From Nitzschia sp. DOCU1 (taxonomy: Eukaryota; Bacillariophyta; Bacillariophyceae; Bacillariales; Bacillariaceae), in contig OX595985.1 in assembly GCA_951394045.1 (NCBI GenBank), forward strand, positions 5,518,001 through 5,582,000: a stretch of 64,000 nucleotides of DNA, read 5' to 3'. Of this stretch, positions 21,002 to 30,484 are shown one piece after another (the stretch's first letter is position 1; every line of letters starts with the position of its first letter). Below the pieces are notes generated by a model. The model saw only the letters and a program-made list of their open reading frames with translations, was not told where the DNA came from and made no database searches. The position numbers were made by a program, and so were the translations under genes.

Positions 21002-21404
21002 AGTATGCTAGCTTCTTCTGAGTCTGCGGGTCCATCTTACGTGGCCCTGTTTACACCCAATACAAACATAGGAACCAACACAACAACTAAACCTACTCTT
21101 GTACAATTACGAATCCTCAATCCTCGTCCAGTGTCTTCCCTGTGATGGCCACGCCACAATGTGAGGCAGGCAAACCCAATTCTCATTAACCAATATCCTT
21201 GCATCATCCACCATGATGAAGACCCCTAAGTCGGCACAAGGATGTAGCTAAAGTAGTAGCGGGTTAGGAGGTCGTACCTCTCTATGGGTGGTAAATTACC
21301 TGGTACTATGGCTTATGTCCGGTCACGTAGGTAGCTAAGATTTTATGAAGAAAAAAAGGGGGGAAAAGAAGGAAATGAATTCGAAACCAAATGACCGCCT
21401 TTAA
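21002..21404. other. Intergenic, ends at a TTAA target site
   Basis: It holds the 3' untranslated region of the MATH/ankyrin gene and host sequence. No gene is supported. TTAA at 21401-21404 is the left target duplication of the piggyBac element. Confidence 0.5.
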
Positions 21405-21417
21405 CGCCAATCGTATC
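21405..21417 (+). repeat. Left terminal inverted repeat of the piggyBac element
   Basis: CGCCAATCGTATC directly follows TTAA and is the exact complement of 25491-25503. A subterminal TCGCGATTTT pair follows near 21439-21461. Confidence 0.92.
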
Positions 21418-21601
21418 GGGTGCCCCCCTATGATAGCGACTCGCGATTTTTCGCGATTTTTAAACTGACTAATCATGAACTTAACATGCTCCAACGTCGA
21501 AACGGATGCCACCGTTGGAATGCGCATGCGTTTTTACCTAGGGTAGATTATGCTGCCTTTCTCGCCATTCAATGTTCCCGCCCACCTATCAGGCTCGAAA
21601 A

Positions 21602-22719
21602 ATGAGCCTGTCGGGAGGAAGTTTCTCAAAATTTCAAAATCGCACCATGTCGGCCTCTCCATCACCACCCCCGAAGCACCAGGATTCCTACCAACCGATG
21701 GCGGAAGCCCCTAGACGTGTGATGGTGCTGGATGACTGGTCAAAGGTCAGTGATAAGCAGATCGAGGACCTAGTCAACGACGATTCCGTTTTTGTGACAA
21801 ATTCGGAAAATACGCGCGACATGCCCCCCCCCCACCTGTTGCCCGCCGACGAGTCCTCCAACCGCCATCACCTCCAATGGACGACTTACCAGAGGACAAT
21901 GGTGATGCCGCCGTCGAGGCGTCTACCGAGGAGGATGCTCTAGCCGGTGTAATGGCCCTCGGTGATGCTGTACTTGGACCTCGCGCAGCACCTCGCGATA
22001 AAAGATACTCCTTCCGTAAGAAGAAACTTCTCGGCGACGCCCGACTATACTCCAAGACAGGCTTTCCGATTCTTGGGATTGACGGATACATCGTTGGGTT
22101 GGTTGTCGAGTGCCCGAACAAGAAGAAGAATGCCGGTATGTTCAAAGTCGATTGGGTGACCCATTCACCCGGGATGCCAATCACGGTCGACCGCTCCCAA
22201 TTTCGTGAGTGGTACCCATCCAACGACTACATTTGTTCCGTCAGGTGGCACAAGACTACGAAGAGGCCTCGCCGGCAGCTATTCGACAATACCTCCGTCT
22301 TTCCTTCAGTTTGCCTCCACTTAATCCAGCCGAAGCTGTATCCCCTTCACATGCAGCGCAACCACCACCCCAAGCGACAATTGTTCTGACGACGCCGATT
22401 CGGTATGCAGGCCGAGCCGCCATGATGACTGCGGCTGACTCGGTTTCCACCATGACGCACAGCGTCCAACAAGGTCTTTCAACGCGGTCGACTAGGAGTA
22501 ATGCAAGCAACAGCTACGTCGATTCGGATTCTTGTGACGGATCGGACTTCGATGAAGACGACAACGCTTGGTTGGAGATCCCGACCGAAATCGAGGTAGA
22601 AATCGATGACGACGATGCCAACGATGACGAGGACAATGTTGACGACGAAGCAGACGCTGGGCTACATTTCAATTTCGAGTTGGTAGACGAGACGACTGAG
22701 ATACCGGCGCCCCCCCCAA
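21602..22719 (+). pseudogene. N-terminal part of the piggyBac transposase gene, in shifted frames
   Basis: Three reading frames in turn look coding: a Ser/Pro-rich N-terminus (to about 21830), a basic segment resembling a chromo-like fold (21835 to about 22240, with V-D-W-V-T-H-S-P-G), and an acidic region (22245 to about 22700, with many Asp/Glu). Frame changes fall at a run of about ten C (21825-21835), near 22240, and at or after a run of eight C (22689-22712). No GT-AG intron restores the frame at 22240. These may be real mutations or homopolymer errors in the assembly. Confidence 0.6.
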
Positions 22720-24486
22720 ATGTATCACGGCCCAAGTGGACTCAAGGCAGGAGTTGCACTTTCTTTCAGCAACCCAACGGAGTGTCTGAGAAAATGTGGC
22801 GGTCTTACGGTTAGATTTGTCTCTAATCTAGCCAAGGAAACAAACAAGTTTTTTTTCAATCACCTACGCAAAAACTGCAACAAGAATATGGACTACTGTG
22901 GCAAGCCTTGGAAGAATGTCAGTACGAAGGAGATGCATGTGTTCCTAGGTATCATGCTTCGAATTTCCATGCAAGAGAGGGATGGCGGCGGTTATGCTGC
23001 CTACTTTTGCACAGACGACAAACAGCTTTCAACAGGGCTCGGGAGTGGCAGCAAGACAAAGACTTTGGAAGGGACGAAGGGCTGGGCGCAACAATACATG
23101 AAGCTTTGGAGGTTCCAACAGATCAGGGGAGCCTTCCACCCCATGGACAAGGTGGCAGGAAAAGGGGGCAACAAATGCTACCAACTTAGAGAAGCGTTGA
23201 ACAACCTCAACGATGCCTCTAAGAATACATTTCATGCAGGGCCAAACTTGGCGTTCGATGAAGGAGGGGTGTCATGCAGGAGCCGCCTGTGCCCGTTTCG
23301 GCAATATAACAAGTCCAAACCCCAGCCATACCGAGTCGACTTCTTTGTTCTGGTGGACTCGTCAACTTACGCCGTCCTCCACATGGATGTCTACCAGGGT
23401 CGCAACGAGACAAATGCGTTCATTGAAAAAGAGGCAGCACAACTAAAAACAACAATGAAGGCACCAGTGAACGCAGCCATGAAAATAGGGCTACATAAGG
23501 AGGGGCTACAGTACGGCTACCGTACTTTCTCGATGGACAATCGCTACCAGTGTCCCGAGCTTGCCACTATTCTTCGCGATCGATGCCACGTCCTGTCTAC
23601 AGGTACTTGTAAGGTCAGTAGGAAAGGGTGGCTGAAAGACTTGATGACGATGGAGCTCAAGGGGGAGGATCGGGGAGAATCAATCATCGCATACGACAAG
23701 GTAAACGATATTGTTTGCTTGCAGTGGCGAGATAACAAAGTCGTCAATGTGGTTTCGTCCATCGCGGACATCACGGAAGAAGACACTCAAAGGGGCGAAG
23801 GTAGTACAATGCGACTACTGAAAGTGCCACGCCCTTTATACCATTACCATCGCTACATGTTTGGAGTTGACAAGGGCGACCAGATTCGGATGCACAATGG
23901 TGGCTTTGCCAGGAAAGCCCACTTCAAGAAGTGGTATAAGAAGTCGTTTTTTGCTGTGCTTGATGTCATGCTGTTGAACTCACTCATTGCTTGGAATTTG
24001 TCAACTGCCGAGCCGGGAATTGATCGGCGTCACTTCAGCCGCCACGATTTCCATGCGTGGATCGCCGATGACTTCCTCAACTACGAAGACGACGACACTA
24101 GCACTTCGAACTCGGTAGCAGCGACCGAAGCAGCTGCGTCGACAGCAACAGATTGTGTGGTCGTAGACGAGACGAACGACCGGCCTGGGTGCTATGTGGA
24201 AGCACCGAATAAAAAAGAAAAAGGAAGGCGATGCCTAGTCTGTGGACTAGATGCTCGCTACACAGGAATAGGGAAGAATGTTCGCGCTTCGGTGTCGTGC
24301 TGCAGAAAATGTGGTATATGCCACATGCATGTACCTGCAGAGGTCGACGAGCGTAGGATTCACAAGTTGTTCCCAGAAGGTATGTCGTGCCACGACATTC
24401 TTTTGAGTAAGATTGGACAAGAAATTTGGAAAAAGGTGAATGGGCAAGTAAGAGTGCAGACTAGCCATCCGTATATAACTGTATAG
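22720..24486 (+). CDS. piggyBac-superfamily transposase, catalytic part
   Basis: The 588-residue ORF contains the DDE_Tnp_1_7 catalytic core. The three expected acidic residues are visible: A-F-D-E-G-G before a conserved R-x-Y-N-K-S-K-P segment (near residue 180), F-S-M-D-N-R-Y (near 270), and G-V-D-K-G-D-Q (near 385). A Cys/His-rich domain near the C-terminus (C-L-V-C-G, then C-C-R-K-C-G-I-C-H) matches the end-binding domain typical of the superfamily. The enzyme would cut at the 13-bp ends and insert at TTAA by a hairpin mechanism. The ATG used here lies after a run of C, and the natural protein probably starts upstream in another frame, so the annotated start is an ORF limit, not a claim about translation. 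Its stop is 17 bases from the stop of the convergent gene. Confidence 0.9.
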   Translation: MYHGPSGLKAGVALSFSNPTECLRKCGGLTVRFVSNLAKETNKFFFNHLRKNCNKNMDYCGKPWKNVSTKEMHVFLGIMLRISMQERDGGGYAAYFCTDDKQLSTGLGSGSKTKTLEGTKGWAQQYMKLWRFQQIRGAFHPMDKVAGKGGNKCYQLREALNNLNDASKNTFHAGPNLAFDEGGVSCRSRLCPFRQYNKSKPQPYRVDFFVLVDSSTYAVLHMDVYQGRNETNAFIEKEAAQLKTTMKAPVNAAMKIGLHKEGLQYGYRTFSMDNRYQCPELATILRDRCHVLSTGTCKVSRKGWLKDLMTMELKGEDRGESIIAYDKVNDIVCLQWRDNKVVNVVSSIADITEEDTQRGEGSTMRLLKVPRPLYHYHRYMFGVDKGDQIRMHNGGFARKAHFKKWYKKSFFAVLDVMLLNSLIAWNLSTAEPGIDRRHFSRHDFHAWIADDFLNYEDDDTSTSNSVAATEAAASTATDCVVVDETNDRPGCYVEAPNKKEKGRRCLVCGLDARYTGIGKNVRASVSCCRKCGICHMHVPAEVDERRIHKLFPEGMSCHDILLSKIGQEIWKKVNGQVRVQTSHPYITV

Positions 24487-24503
24487 ACTAAGATTATGTC
24501 TGA

Positions 24504-25220
24504 CTACTTCTTTTCCAAGAAACCTTTCTTGAAGCCGACGTAGTTGCCGCCTTCAGCAGGGTAAGAGTCGCGAATCTCGCGAACGACGCAATCAGGCAAT
24601 TCCTTTCGATTGCCTTTTCCTAGGTAGCCACTAATAAAAGTAGTGGCGTCCCTGTAAAGGGCATAACGAATCTCGCGATTCGAAATGCCCTGGTTGTAGA
24701 GTTCATCGCCCTTCCCACCAAAAAGGAACTCCTTCATTGTCTTTCCACTCGTATGGTCGCCGATCTGCTCCAAGAAACAGGGGGCCTCGCCACAGTATTC
24801 GCATGCGTTGACGGTAGGTTCGACGGCGGCAGAGGGGGGGATGAACTTGGGTGGCTTCGCAAGGGTGAACACTTTGCAATTGTCGATGTGAGTCTTGAAA
24901 GCCTTGACGTCCTCTTCCGAGATTCCGTCAGGAAAATCGAACGTCATGAACCTGGGGTCTGGCCCAGGTTCGGCAAACATACGCACACCGCCACCAATAT
25001 CCGACACGACAATCTTCCGAAGTGGAACATTCTTACCGGTGCGACGATTGTTTTCCTCGTTCGCCAAGAAGAGAGAGGCGGCAATCTTTCTATCTTCTGG
25101 GTCGGGAACTGCACCGCGTTCATACTCCAGCACCCCCAATGACGAATCATACTCGACGTCGCCAAGGAAGTCCATGCCATATGGGTTGTAGGCCCGATCG
25201 TTCTTGTCGTTGGGATTCAT
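24504..25220 (-). CDS. Second gene of the piggyBac element, unknown protein of 238 residues
   Basis: It lies wholly inside the transposon and is convergent with the transposase. The frame extends to 25250 with TTG, but the first ATG is at 25220. I do not recognise a named domain. Visible features are an acidic N-terminus with D-F-L-G-D-V-E-Y, a central D-I-G-G-G-V segment, a C-E-Y-C-G-E-A-P-C cysteine cluster near residue 150, then A-L-Y-R-D-A-T, G-Y-L-G-K-G-N-R, L-P-D-C-V-V and a Y-V-G-F-K end. From memory, proteins with this C-terminal pattern are common hypothetical genes in diatom genomes, but I cannot confirm it. It may aid transposition, regulate the transposase, or be a passenger. The frame is fully open, unlike the N-terminal transposase region, which suggests selection or recent arrival. 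Confidence 0.7.
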   Translation of the reverse strand: MNPNDKNDRAYNPYGMDFLGDVEYDSSLGVLEYERGAVPDPEDRKIAASLFLANEENNRRTGKNVPLRKIVVSDIGGGVRMFAEPGPDPRFMTFDFPDGISEEDVKAFKTHIDNCKVFTLAKPPKFIPPSAAVEPTVNACEYCGEAPCFLEQIGDHTSGKTMKEFLFGGKGDELYNQGISNREIRYALYRDATTFISGYLGKGNRKELPDCVVREIRDSYPAEGGNYVGFKKGFLEKK

Positions 25221-25490
25221 GTTACTGTCGTTGCTGCTCCAAGATAACAAATAAAAGGCATTGGTGGAAGCATGATTTCGTCTTGGATGCAGTTGGTAGA
25301 TTGTCGGATGGAGGTGAAATGCGCGTTGTGACTATGATCGGGATAGCGTCGGGGAGATCTCAGGTAAAGTCAAGGGAAAGTTAAAAGTCGCAAAAAGTGG
25401 CGCGCGATTGCAATCGGGTGCCACTCGAAGTGGCTCACGATTGGGCGGCCCGGCGCACCGCGTGCCGCAATAGTGGCTCGCGAATATTCA

Positions 25491-25503
25491 GATACGATTG
25501 GCG
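25491..25503 (+). repeat. Right terminal inverted repeat of the piggyBac element
   Basis: GATACGATTGGCG directly precedes TTAA and is the exact complement of the left repeat. Confidence 0.92.
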
Positions 25504-25866
25504 TTAAAATAGCATAATTACTACCAAACAATGTATTGGAGCTGCAGTGGTCTTGCACCCGGAGGTAGTTATGAAACGGGCGAGATCATACCACTTTCAT
25601 GGCAATTTTTAAATAAGGAAGTCTCTGTCAACGAAAATGGTGATATGTTGAAAGCCCGCATGTTAAATTTTCACCGGGACTTTTTATCCAGTAATGTGGA
25701 TAATTTTTTGTTCCAAATGTCCTGCAAAGTACTCTAGAAAAAAAGTATGTTATATTTGTAATGTTATATTCGTATTGATATATAATAATGTCGTCTGTGC
25801 GACATCTTTGTGACGGTATTGAGGCACATGTGTCAAAGTACGACCTTTTGCAAGCAACCGTATCTC

Positions 25867-26633
25867 GACCTTTTGCGGATAGGGCAAAAGGTCGGTATTA
25901 CGTGGCAGGGAATTCGTTGTCGCAGCAACCATGCAAAAGGTTGAGCAACCGTCGTATCTTGACCTTTTGCAGAAAGTGCAAAAGGTCGGTAATACATTGG
26001 TTGCCTTGTTTTGCTCAGAAGGTGTTGATCCATGTGAGGGTGTTCTTTTCTTGTTCTTTGGTATATGTCACGACTTTCCCATAAAGATATGAGGTCCAGA
26101 CGTCTCTCTTGTAGACGTGAAGGAATTTTGTCCCGTTATGTTGGTGTATCATGTCTCTTACCCTTTGCCTCTTGCTGTTATTAAGGGTGGCACCCCAAAT
26201 ATGTGTCTGCCAGACCATCCAAATGTAAGTACAGGTCAAAAAGACAAAAACCTCTGATATATCATTTATAAATACCTACCTTTTGTGGATTCTGCAAAAG
26301 GTCAAGGTGCATCCCCATGTACCTGATATTCTCCTTCCCCATTTGCCACTTTTCCGCATTCTTCCTGATTTATCAGTTATAAGTACCTACCTTTTGCAGA
26401 TTATGCAAAAGGTCAAGGTACATCCCGATGTACCTGATATTCTCCTTTCACATTCGCCACTTTTCTGCATTCTTCTGGATAATAACCCCCTTGCATCTTG
26501 CTGTTATTAAGGGTGGCGCCCCAAATAGGTGTCTGCTGGATCATCCAAATGTAAGTACAGGACAAAAAGACAAACAAACCCCTCTGATATATCCGTTATA
26601 ACTACCTACCTTTTGCGGATTATGCAAAAGGTC
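25867..26633. repeat. Cluster of five hairpin motifs ACCTTTTGC...GCAAAAGGT
   Basis: Short inverted repeats with 7-8-base loops lie at 25867-25893, 25961-25987, 26278-26303, 26389-26414 and 26608-26633. The first two extend to GACCTTTTGC/GCAAAAGGTC. The last three are each followed by the same downstream text (ATGTACCTGATATTCTCC). Confidence 0.8.
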
Positions 26634-26720
26634 GAGGTGCATCCCTATGTACCTGATATTCTCCTTTGCCTTTTGCCACTTTTCCACATTCTTCCAGATA
26701 ATAACCCCATTGTGTCTTGC
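26160..26720 (+). repeat. Tandem duplication of about 330 bp with an internal 111-bp repeat
   Basis: The strings CTTGCTGTTATTAAGGGTGG (about 26169 and 26499) and the hairpin motif (26278 and 26608) recur at a 330-bp spacing. An extra copy of the hairpin unit is inserted 111 bases after the first (26389). Copies differ by scattered substitutions, so the duplication is not recent. Confidence 0.75.
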
Positions 26721-26773
26721 TGTTGTCAAGTAAACATAAATAGACAAGTTGTAGTGATGAAGAATGTAAGACT

Positions 26774-27550
26774 TAGGCCCTCCCTTATGGTCCGAGAACC
26801 GACTTCCGAGAAGTGCTCCCGAGAAGTGCATTTTCACTTCTCGGAGAACTTCTCGTGCGTCCGTCCTTATGGTTCACAAGAACGAGAACACGAGAATAAT
26901 AGTCGAATGGGTCTGCTAAATGTTGTCGAATGGGTCATAATTGGGTCAAACGGGTCCGACAACATTTTGTCACATCCCATCACATCTTCGTTTCACCGTC
27001 ATTGCCATGGTAGTAATAATCCTGGCGACGCTCTTCATTACAATAAAAATTAACAACCATTTCAAAAAAGAAGAATGATACCCGAAAGGGAACTGATGGT
27101 AATATTCAATGAGGTAGTAAGACTCAGTTTTCCAGTGGGAAGAGGATGATGAAAGAGTGACAACAAACCCTGTGCTTTCTTGCCTACACAATGAGCTTCA
27201 CGGATGTCTCCGGTGAAAACGAAGTCTAATGGATAATGGCTATTGAATTAAAATTAAGTCTAAATGAAGTCTTACAGCCTTCTGATGTTCGTGCTCCATG
27301 AACACATTTGAGCAAAGGGTATCATAGCAACGGAAGGAGGTTGTGTGGTGATGAATAGTGGCAATTGTGTGTGACTGACTAACAGGATTCCCAAAATGCA
27401 CTTCTCGCTGAACATGGAGCTTATTTAGTCTCCGCGAGAAGTTTTTTGCTTCTTGTTCTCGGAGAAGGCCTTGTAAGGACGGTGCGCACGAGAACAAGAA
27501 ACAAAAATGCGCTTCTCGTTCTCGTTCTTGCGCACTGTAAGGGTCAGCCT
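26774..27550. repeat. Candidate fold-back or MITE-like element
   Basis: Sequence near 26850-26900 (CCTTATGGTTCACAAGAACG) recurs in inverted, diverged form near 27490-27550, and short ACTTCTCGG/CCGAGAAGT palindromes cluster at both ends. No clear target duplication or coding capacity was found, and the edges are approximate. Confidence 0.4.
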
Positions 27551-28365
27551 TAATGACCAATTTTGCAAGGCAAAAAATGGCATGCCAGTGTGGGCCCATT
27601 CATGCCGTTTTGGCTTGCTGCCGTACAGTATGAGTGCGGATCTCTCGGCCACAAAAACACAATGATGGTGTCGATGATTGTGAGTGCTGTAGTAAGTATT
27701 TCTTACCCCCGTTTATTGCAATCGATCAACAACTTATCAAAGCCTATTCGAGCCGCTTCTCTGGTTATTACAGCTTGTTTTGGCAGAGAATGGTTCTAAT
27801 TTCACAAGGCAAGGATTTGATGAAAATTCCTCGTGGACCGACGAGGTTGTTGATGCGGCTATTGCTCGTTAGAGGACAATTCAGAAGGAACAAACCAGGT
27901 AAGTTGTTGTTCATGTTATTATAGAGACGTCTATTGTTTTGGATCTTTTGTAAAGCACTCATTTGTGACGCTAACTCCACCTTTATTTTTATTGCATCTT
28001 TGTCTTCTGGCTCCTATTATCATCTTTGGATGCCATCAGGATGCTACCTTTGGTTTGCCAACCGATTTCAAAGCCACTGGAGACAATGGAAAGTTCGTGG
28101 GACTCTACAATCAACCATTTTGGTGGTACCATCATCGGCTCTTAGCGGGATGCTCTTAAATGCCTGCGACTGTGTTGTTAGACGATGGTCAATTTTCGAA
28201 AAAGAATGTTCTACAATCATTCCAGTGGGTTTGACTCCGTGGCCCAGTTTCGACACACCGTTTGTTGGCAAGCCCAGAAGAACCGATTCGCCAGTAGTTA
28301 GATTGACAGGGAATGGTGACAATCCTGGGAGTTACCATTATCTTGCGAGAAAAGAAGCTAGGACC

Positions 28366-28609
28366 TGCCCTATCCCAGGGGTGATGAAATAAAAGTAGAA
28401 GACAATTGTAATTGTGAGACCAATGTTACAACTATTAGTTTTCCTTCCAACAACAAGATTGACGAGATAAAAGATTTTTGTCTTTCAAATATTTGCAACC
28501 AATCGTTCATTGTGAACCTCTTTCCCTGCGCGTAATTAACGTAATTAACGCACATATTCTACTGATTCGGATATGTTGATTCCTGGTATCATTGCCTTCG
28601 AACTAGGTG
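28366..28609 (+). repeat. Family-A Copia LTR, left part, split by a Gypsy element
   Basis: It begins TGCCCTATCCC like the LTR at 4541-3970 and is collinear with it until the Gypsy insertion. The remainder continues at 34276 after the duplicated GGTG. About 10% divergence from the other copy indicates separate insertions. Confidence 0.85.
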
Positions 28610-29129
28610 TGCAGTAGGCACGATAATGCCTGAAACGGCGTGACAGGACTAACATGACTAATGTAGACTAACAGGACTAGCTATAACGCATAGCATCCAA
28701 CATAACATACGTACGTACAAATATATACTGTCGACGGACGGACACAGAGGCCACGTGACGTCGTCGAGCATGCCAGGTGGCGCGCTTGCGCAAAGAAAGT
28801 GTGACACACATATATGGTCGGAGCGAGGCGACGACTATATCTATCTTGATGCCGGTCTTGACGCTAGGCGTCAGGACCTAGAGTCATACTATAGATGTTC
28901 GAAGGTCATAGGATGCTAGGCGTCACTAGCTAGAGCAGTCATCAAGAAACACAACACTGCTAGTTAGGGATGGGCATGTCCTACCTTCTTGACAACTATC
29001 TTGTCTACTAAGATATATAGTCGTGATCACGATCAGATGGGAAGATGGAGTCGATGCAACGATAGATCTAACTTTAAAATAGTCTCACAATTTCCAAAAA
29101 CAATCTACTGCAGTTTCTAGCCTAGTGCA
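28610..29129 (+). repeat. 5' LTR of the Gypsy element (520 bp)
   Basis: Bounded by TG and CA, with the same sequence at 33756-34275. It contains CACGTGACGTC near 28753, an overlap of an E-box and a TGACGT motif. Confidence 0.92.
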
Positions 29130-29167
29130 CTTTGATCAAAGACTTGTCAGTCTAGAGGATAAGTATC

Positions 29168-30484
29168 ATGCGTCTCGCTTTCAACTCGTTCGTTGCCGCT
29201 CGTGGCGTCATCCCGTTGTACCCGCCTTGCAAGTGGAAAACTGGCTCGACGGGCTCGTCTGACGGCGCCGGCGACGCCGACGAGGATGGTTTTCGTTCGG
29301 TGAAACTCGAACTTCGTTCCGTTCCTGGGGATGCGACCTCCCCAAAATACTCCGAAAAGTTCTATGTGTTTGAATCGGGAACCCCCGAACAGTGGTGTCG
29401 CTGGAATGACGATCTCGTTAAGGTTTGGACTTGTTTGAGCCTCACCAGTGGCCCCGATCGTCGCGCGATGACTCTCACGCTTCTCGCGGGTTCGGCGAAG
29501 GACACGTTCGAGGAGTATTTCGCTCGTCCCAGCGTCACTGCGACTGTCGATCATGTGTCTCGTGCGTTGCGTTACGTCGCGGCTCGGTTCTTCCCTGATT
29601 ATGCCGCCCAGAATCAGACGTCGTACCTCCGCTACGAGGGTCGTAAGCCTGCAAAGATGTCTGCTCGCGGATTGGCTACTCGCTTGCGTCAGGTCAATAA
29701 GTGGTTCGATTACTTCCCCAACGACGGTGGCAATCGTACTGACGTGGTTGATCGCCTGAACGAGACCGAACTGCCCCTGATCTACGAGCGTATGTTGCCT
29801 GCCGCGTGGTTGAGTGTTAAGGAGTTGATGTTCCACGACTATCGCCAGAACCGCTTCAACTTCGAGAAGCAGATTGATTATGCGGAGCAACTTGAAGTGT
29901 ACGAGATGCGTCACGGTGTCACCGGACTGCTTGCCTTTGGCTCGAGCAAAGCCAACAAAGGGCGTAAACCCGGGGAAGCTGGCGTCGCCAGTGGAACCAA
30001 TGCAGGACCCGAATTGGGCACCCTGAACCGCGGTCGGAAGACGAACCGTGACTCCCCTTCTAAGAAGGGCAATAATGGTAACAACTCAAAGAACTGCCGC
30101 TTGCACGGAGAAGGCTGTGGACACAGCGACTCTGAGTGCAAGGTCTGGCTTAATCATGCGTCTAAGGTCGCTGCGGTCCGTAAGGCCCAGCACCCCAGTA
30201 CGCTCAAGAAGTCGCCCCACAAAGGGCGCACAACTCACAACAAGACTTGGCGTCGCGGAGAATCCAATGGCGCGAACCGCGGAGAACGCACTTACACTTC
30301 CAAGGAGGTCTTGGCCATGGTTAAGGCCGCGCGTGCCAGCGTGGAGAAGAAGGCCCGCGAAGACTCCGACGAGGAGATGGAACTTAACAACATTGAAGAA
30401 GACGAGGATGGAATCTTCGAAGAACTAAGCCCCGAAGATGAGGCTCAGCTTGAGGCCTTCATCAACGAGAACACTAACGAATGA
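29168..30484 (+). CDS. Gypsy gag polyprotein
   Basis: The 438-residue ORF starts 38 bases after the LTR. Its middle (about residues 60-260) has the helical pattern of retrotransposon gag proteins (E-Q-W-C-R-W-N-D-D, then R-F-F-P-D-Y, then W-F-D-Y-F-P). It is followed by a basic tail with a modified zinc knuckle (C-R-L-H-G-E-G-C-G-H-S-D-S-E-C) near residues 310-325 and an acidic C-terminus. It would form the capsid and bind element RNA. The ORF ends in TGA at 30482-30484, and pol follows in the same frame. The leader is very short: the 12-base palindrome CTTTGATCAAAG sits directly after the LTR where a primer-binding site is expected. Confidence 0.85.
   Translation: MRLAFNSFVAARGVIPLYPPCKWKTGSTGSSDGAGDADEDGFRSVKLELRSVPGDATSPKYSEKFYVFESGTPEQWCRWNDDLVKVWTCLSLTSGPDRRAMTLTLLAGSAKDTFEEYFARPSVTATVDHVSRALRYVAARFFPDYAAQNQTSYLRYEGRKPAKMSARGLATRLRQVNKWFDYFPNDGGNRTDVVDRLNETELPLIYERMLPAAWLSVKELMFHDYRQNRFNFEKQIDYAEQLEVYEMRHGVTGLLAFGSSKANKGRKPGEAGVASGTNAGPELGTLNRGRKTNRDSPSKKGNNGNNSKNCRLHGEGCGHSDSECKVWLNHASKVAAVRKAQHPSTLKKSPHKGRTTHNKTWRRGESNGANRGERTYTSKEVLAMVKAARASVEKKAREDSDEEMELNNIEEDEDGIFEELSPEDEAQLEAFINENTNE

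Larger units (their letters stand above)
21405..25503 (+). mobile_element. piggyBac-superfamily DNA transposon with two genes (4,099 bp)
   Basis: Perfect 13-bp terminal inverted repeats, CGCCAATCGTATC at 21405-21417 and its complement at 25491-25503, are flanked on both sides by TTAA (21401-21404 and 25504-25507). TTAA duplication is the signature of piggyBac, and the transposase inside belongs to that superfamily. A second gene runs convergent to the transposase. Both ends and both target duplications are intact, although the N-terminal half of the transposase gene shows frame changes. Confidence 0.93.
25504..28365. other. Gene-poor intergenic region rich in repeats
   Basis: No gene is supported in 2.9 kb. 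It holds hairpin motifs and a tandem duplication (25867-26720), a candidate fold-back element (26774-27550) and AT-rich sequence. ORFs near 27934-28392 have no recognisable domain. Confidence 0.5.

Noticed and set aside
22205..22242. Possible short intron (GTGAGT...TCAG) in the piggyBac gene
   Set aside because: Splicing here leads into the wrong frame and does not connect the two coding-like segments.
27934..28392. ORF of 152 codons before the Copia LTR
   Set aside because: It has no family resemblance, runs into the LTR, and overlaps other equally weak ORFs.
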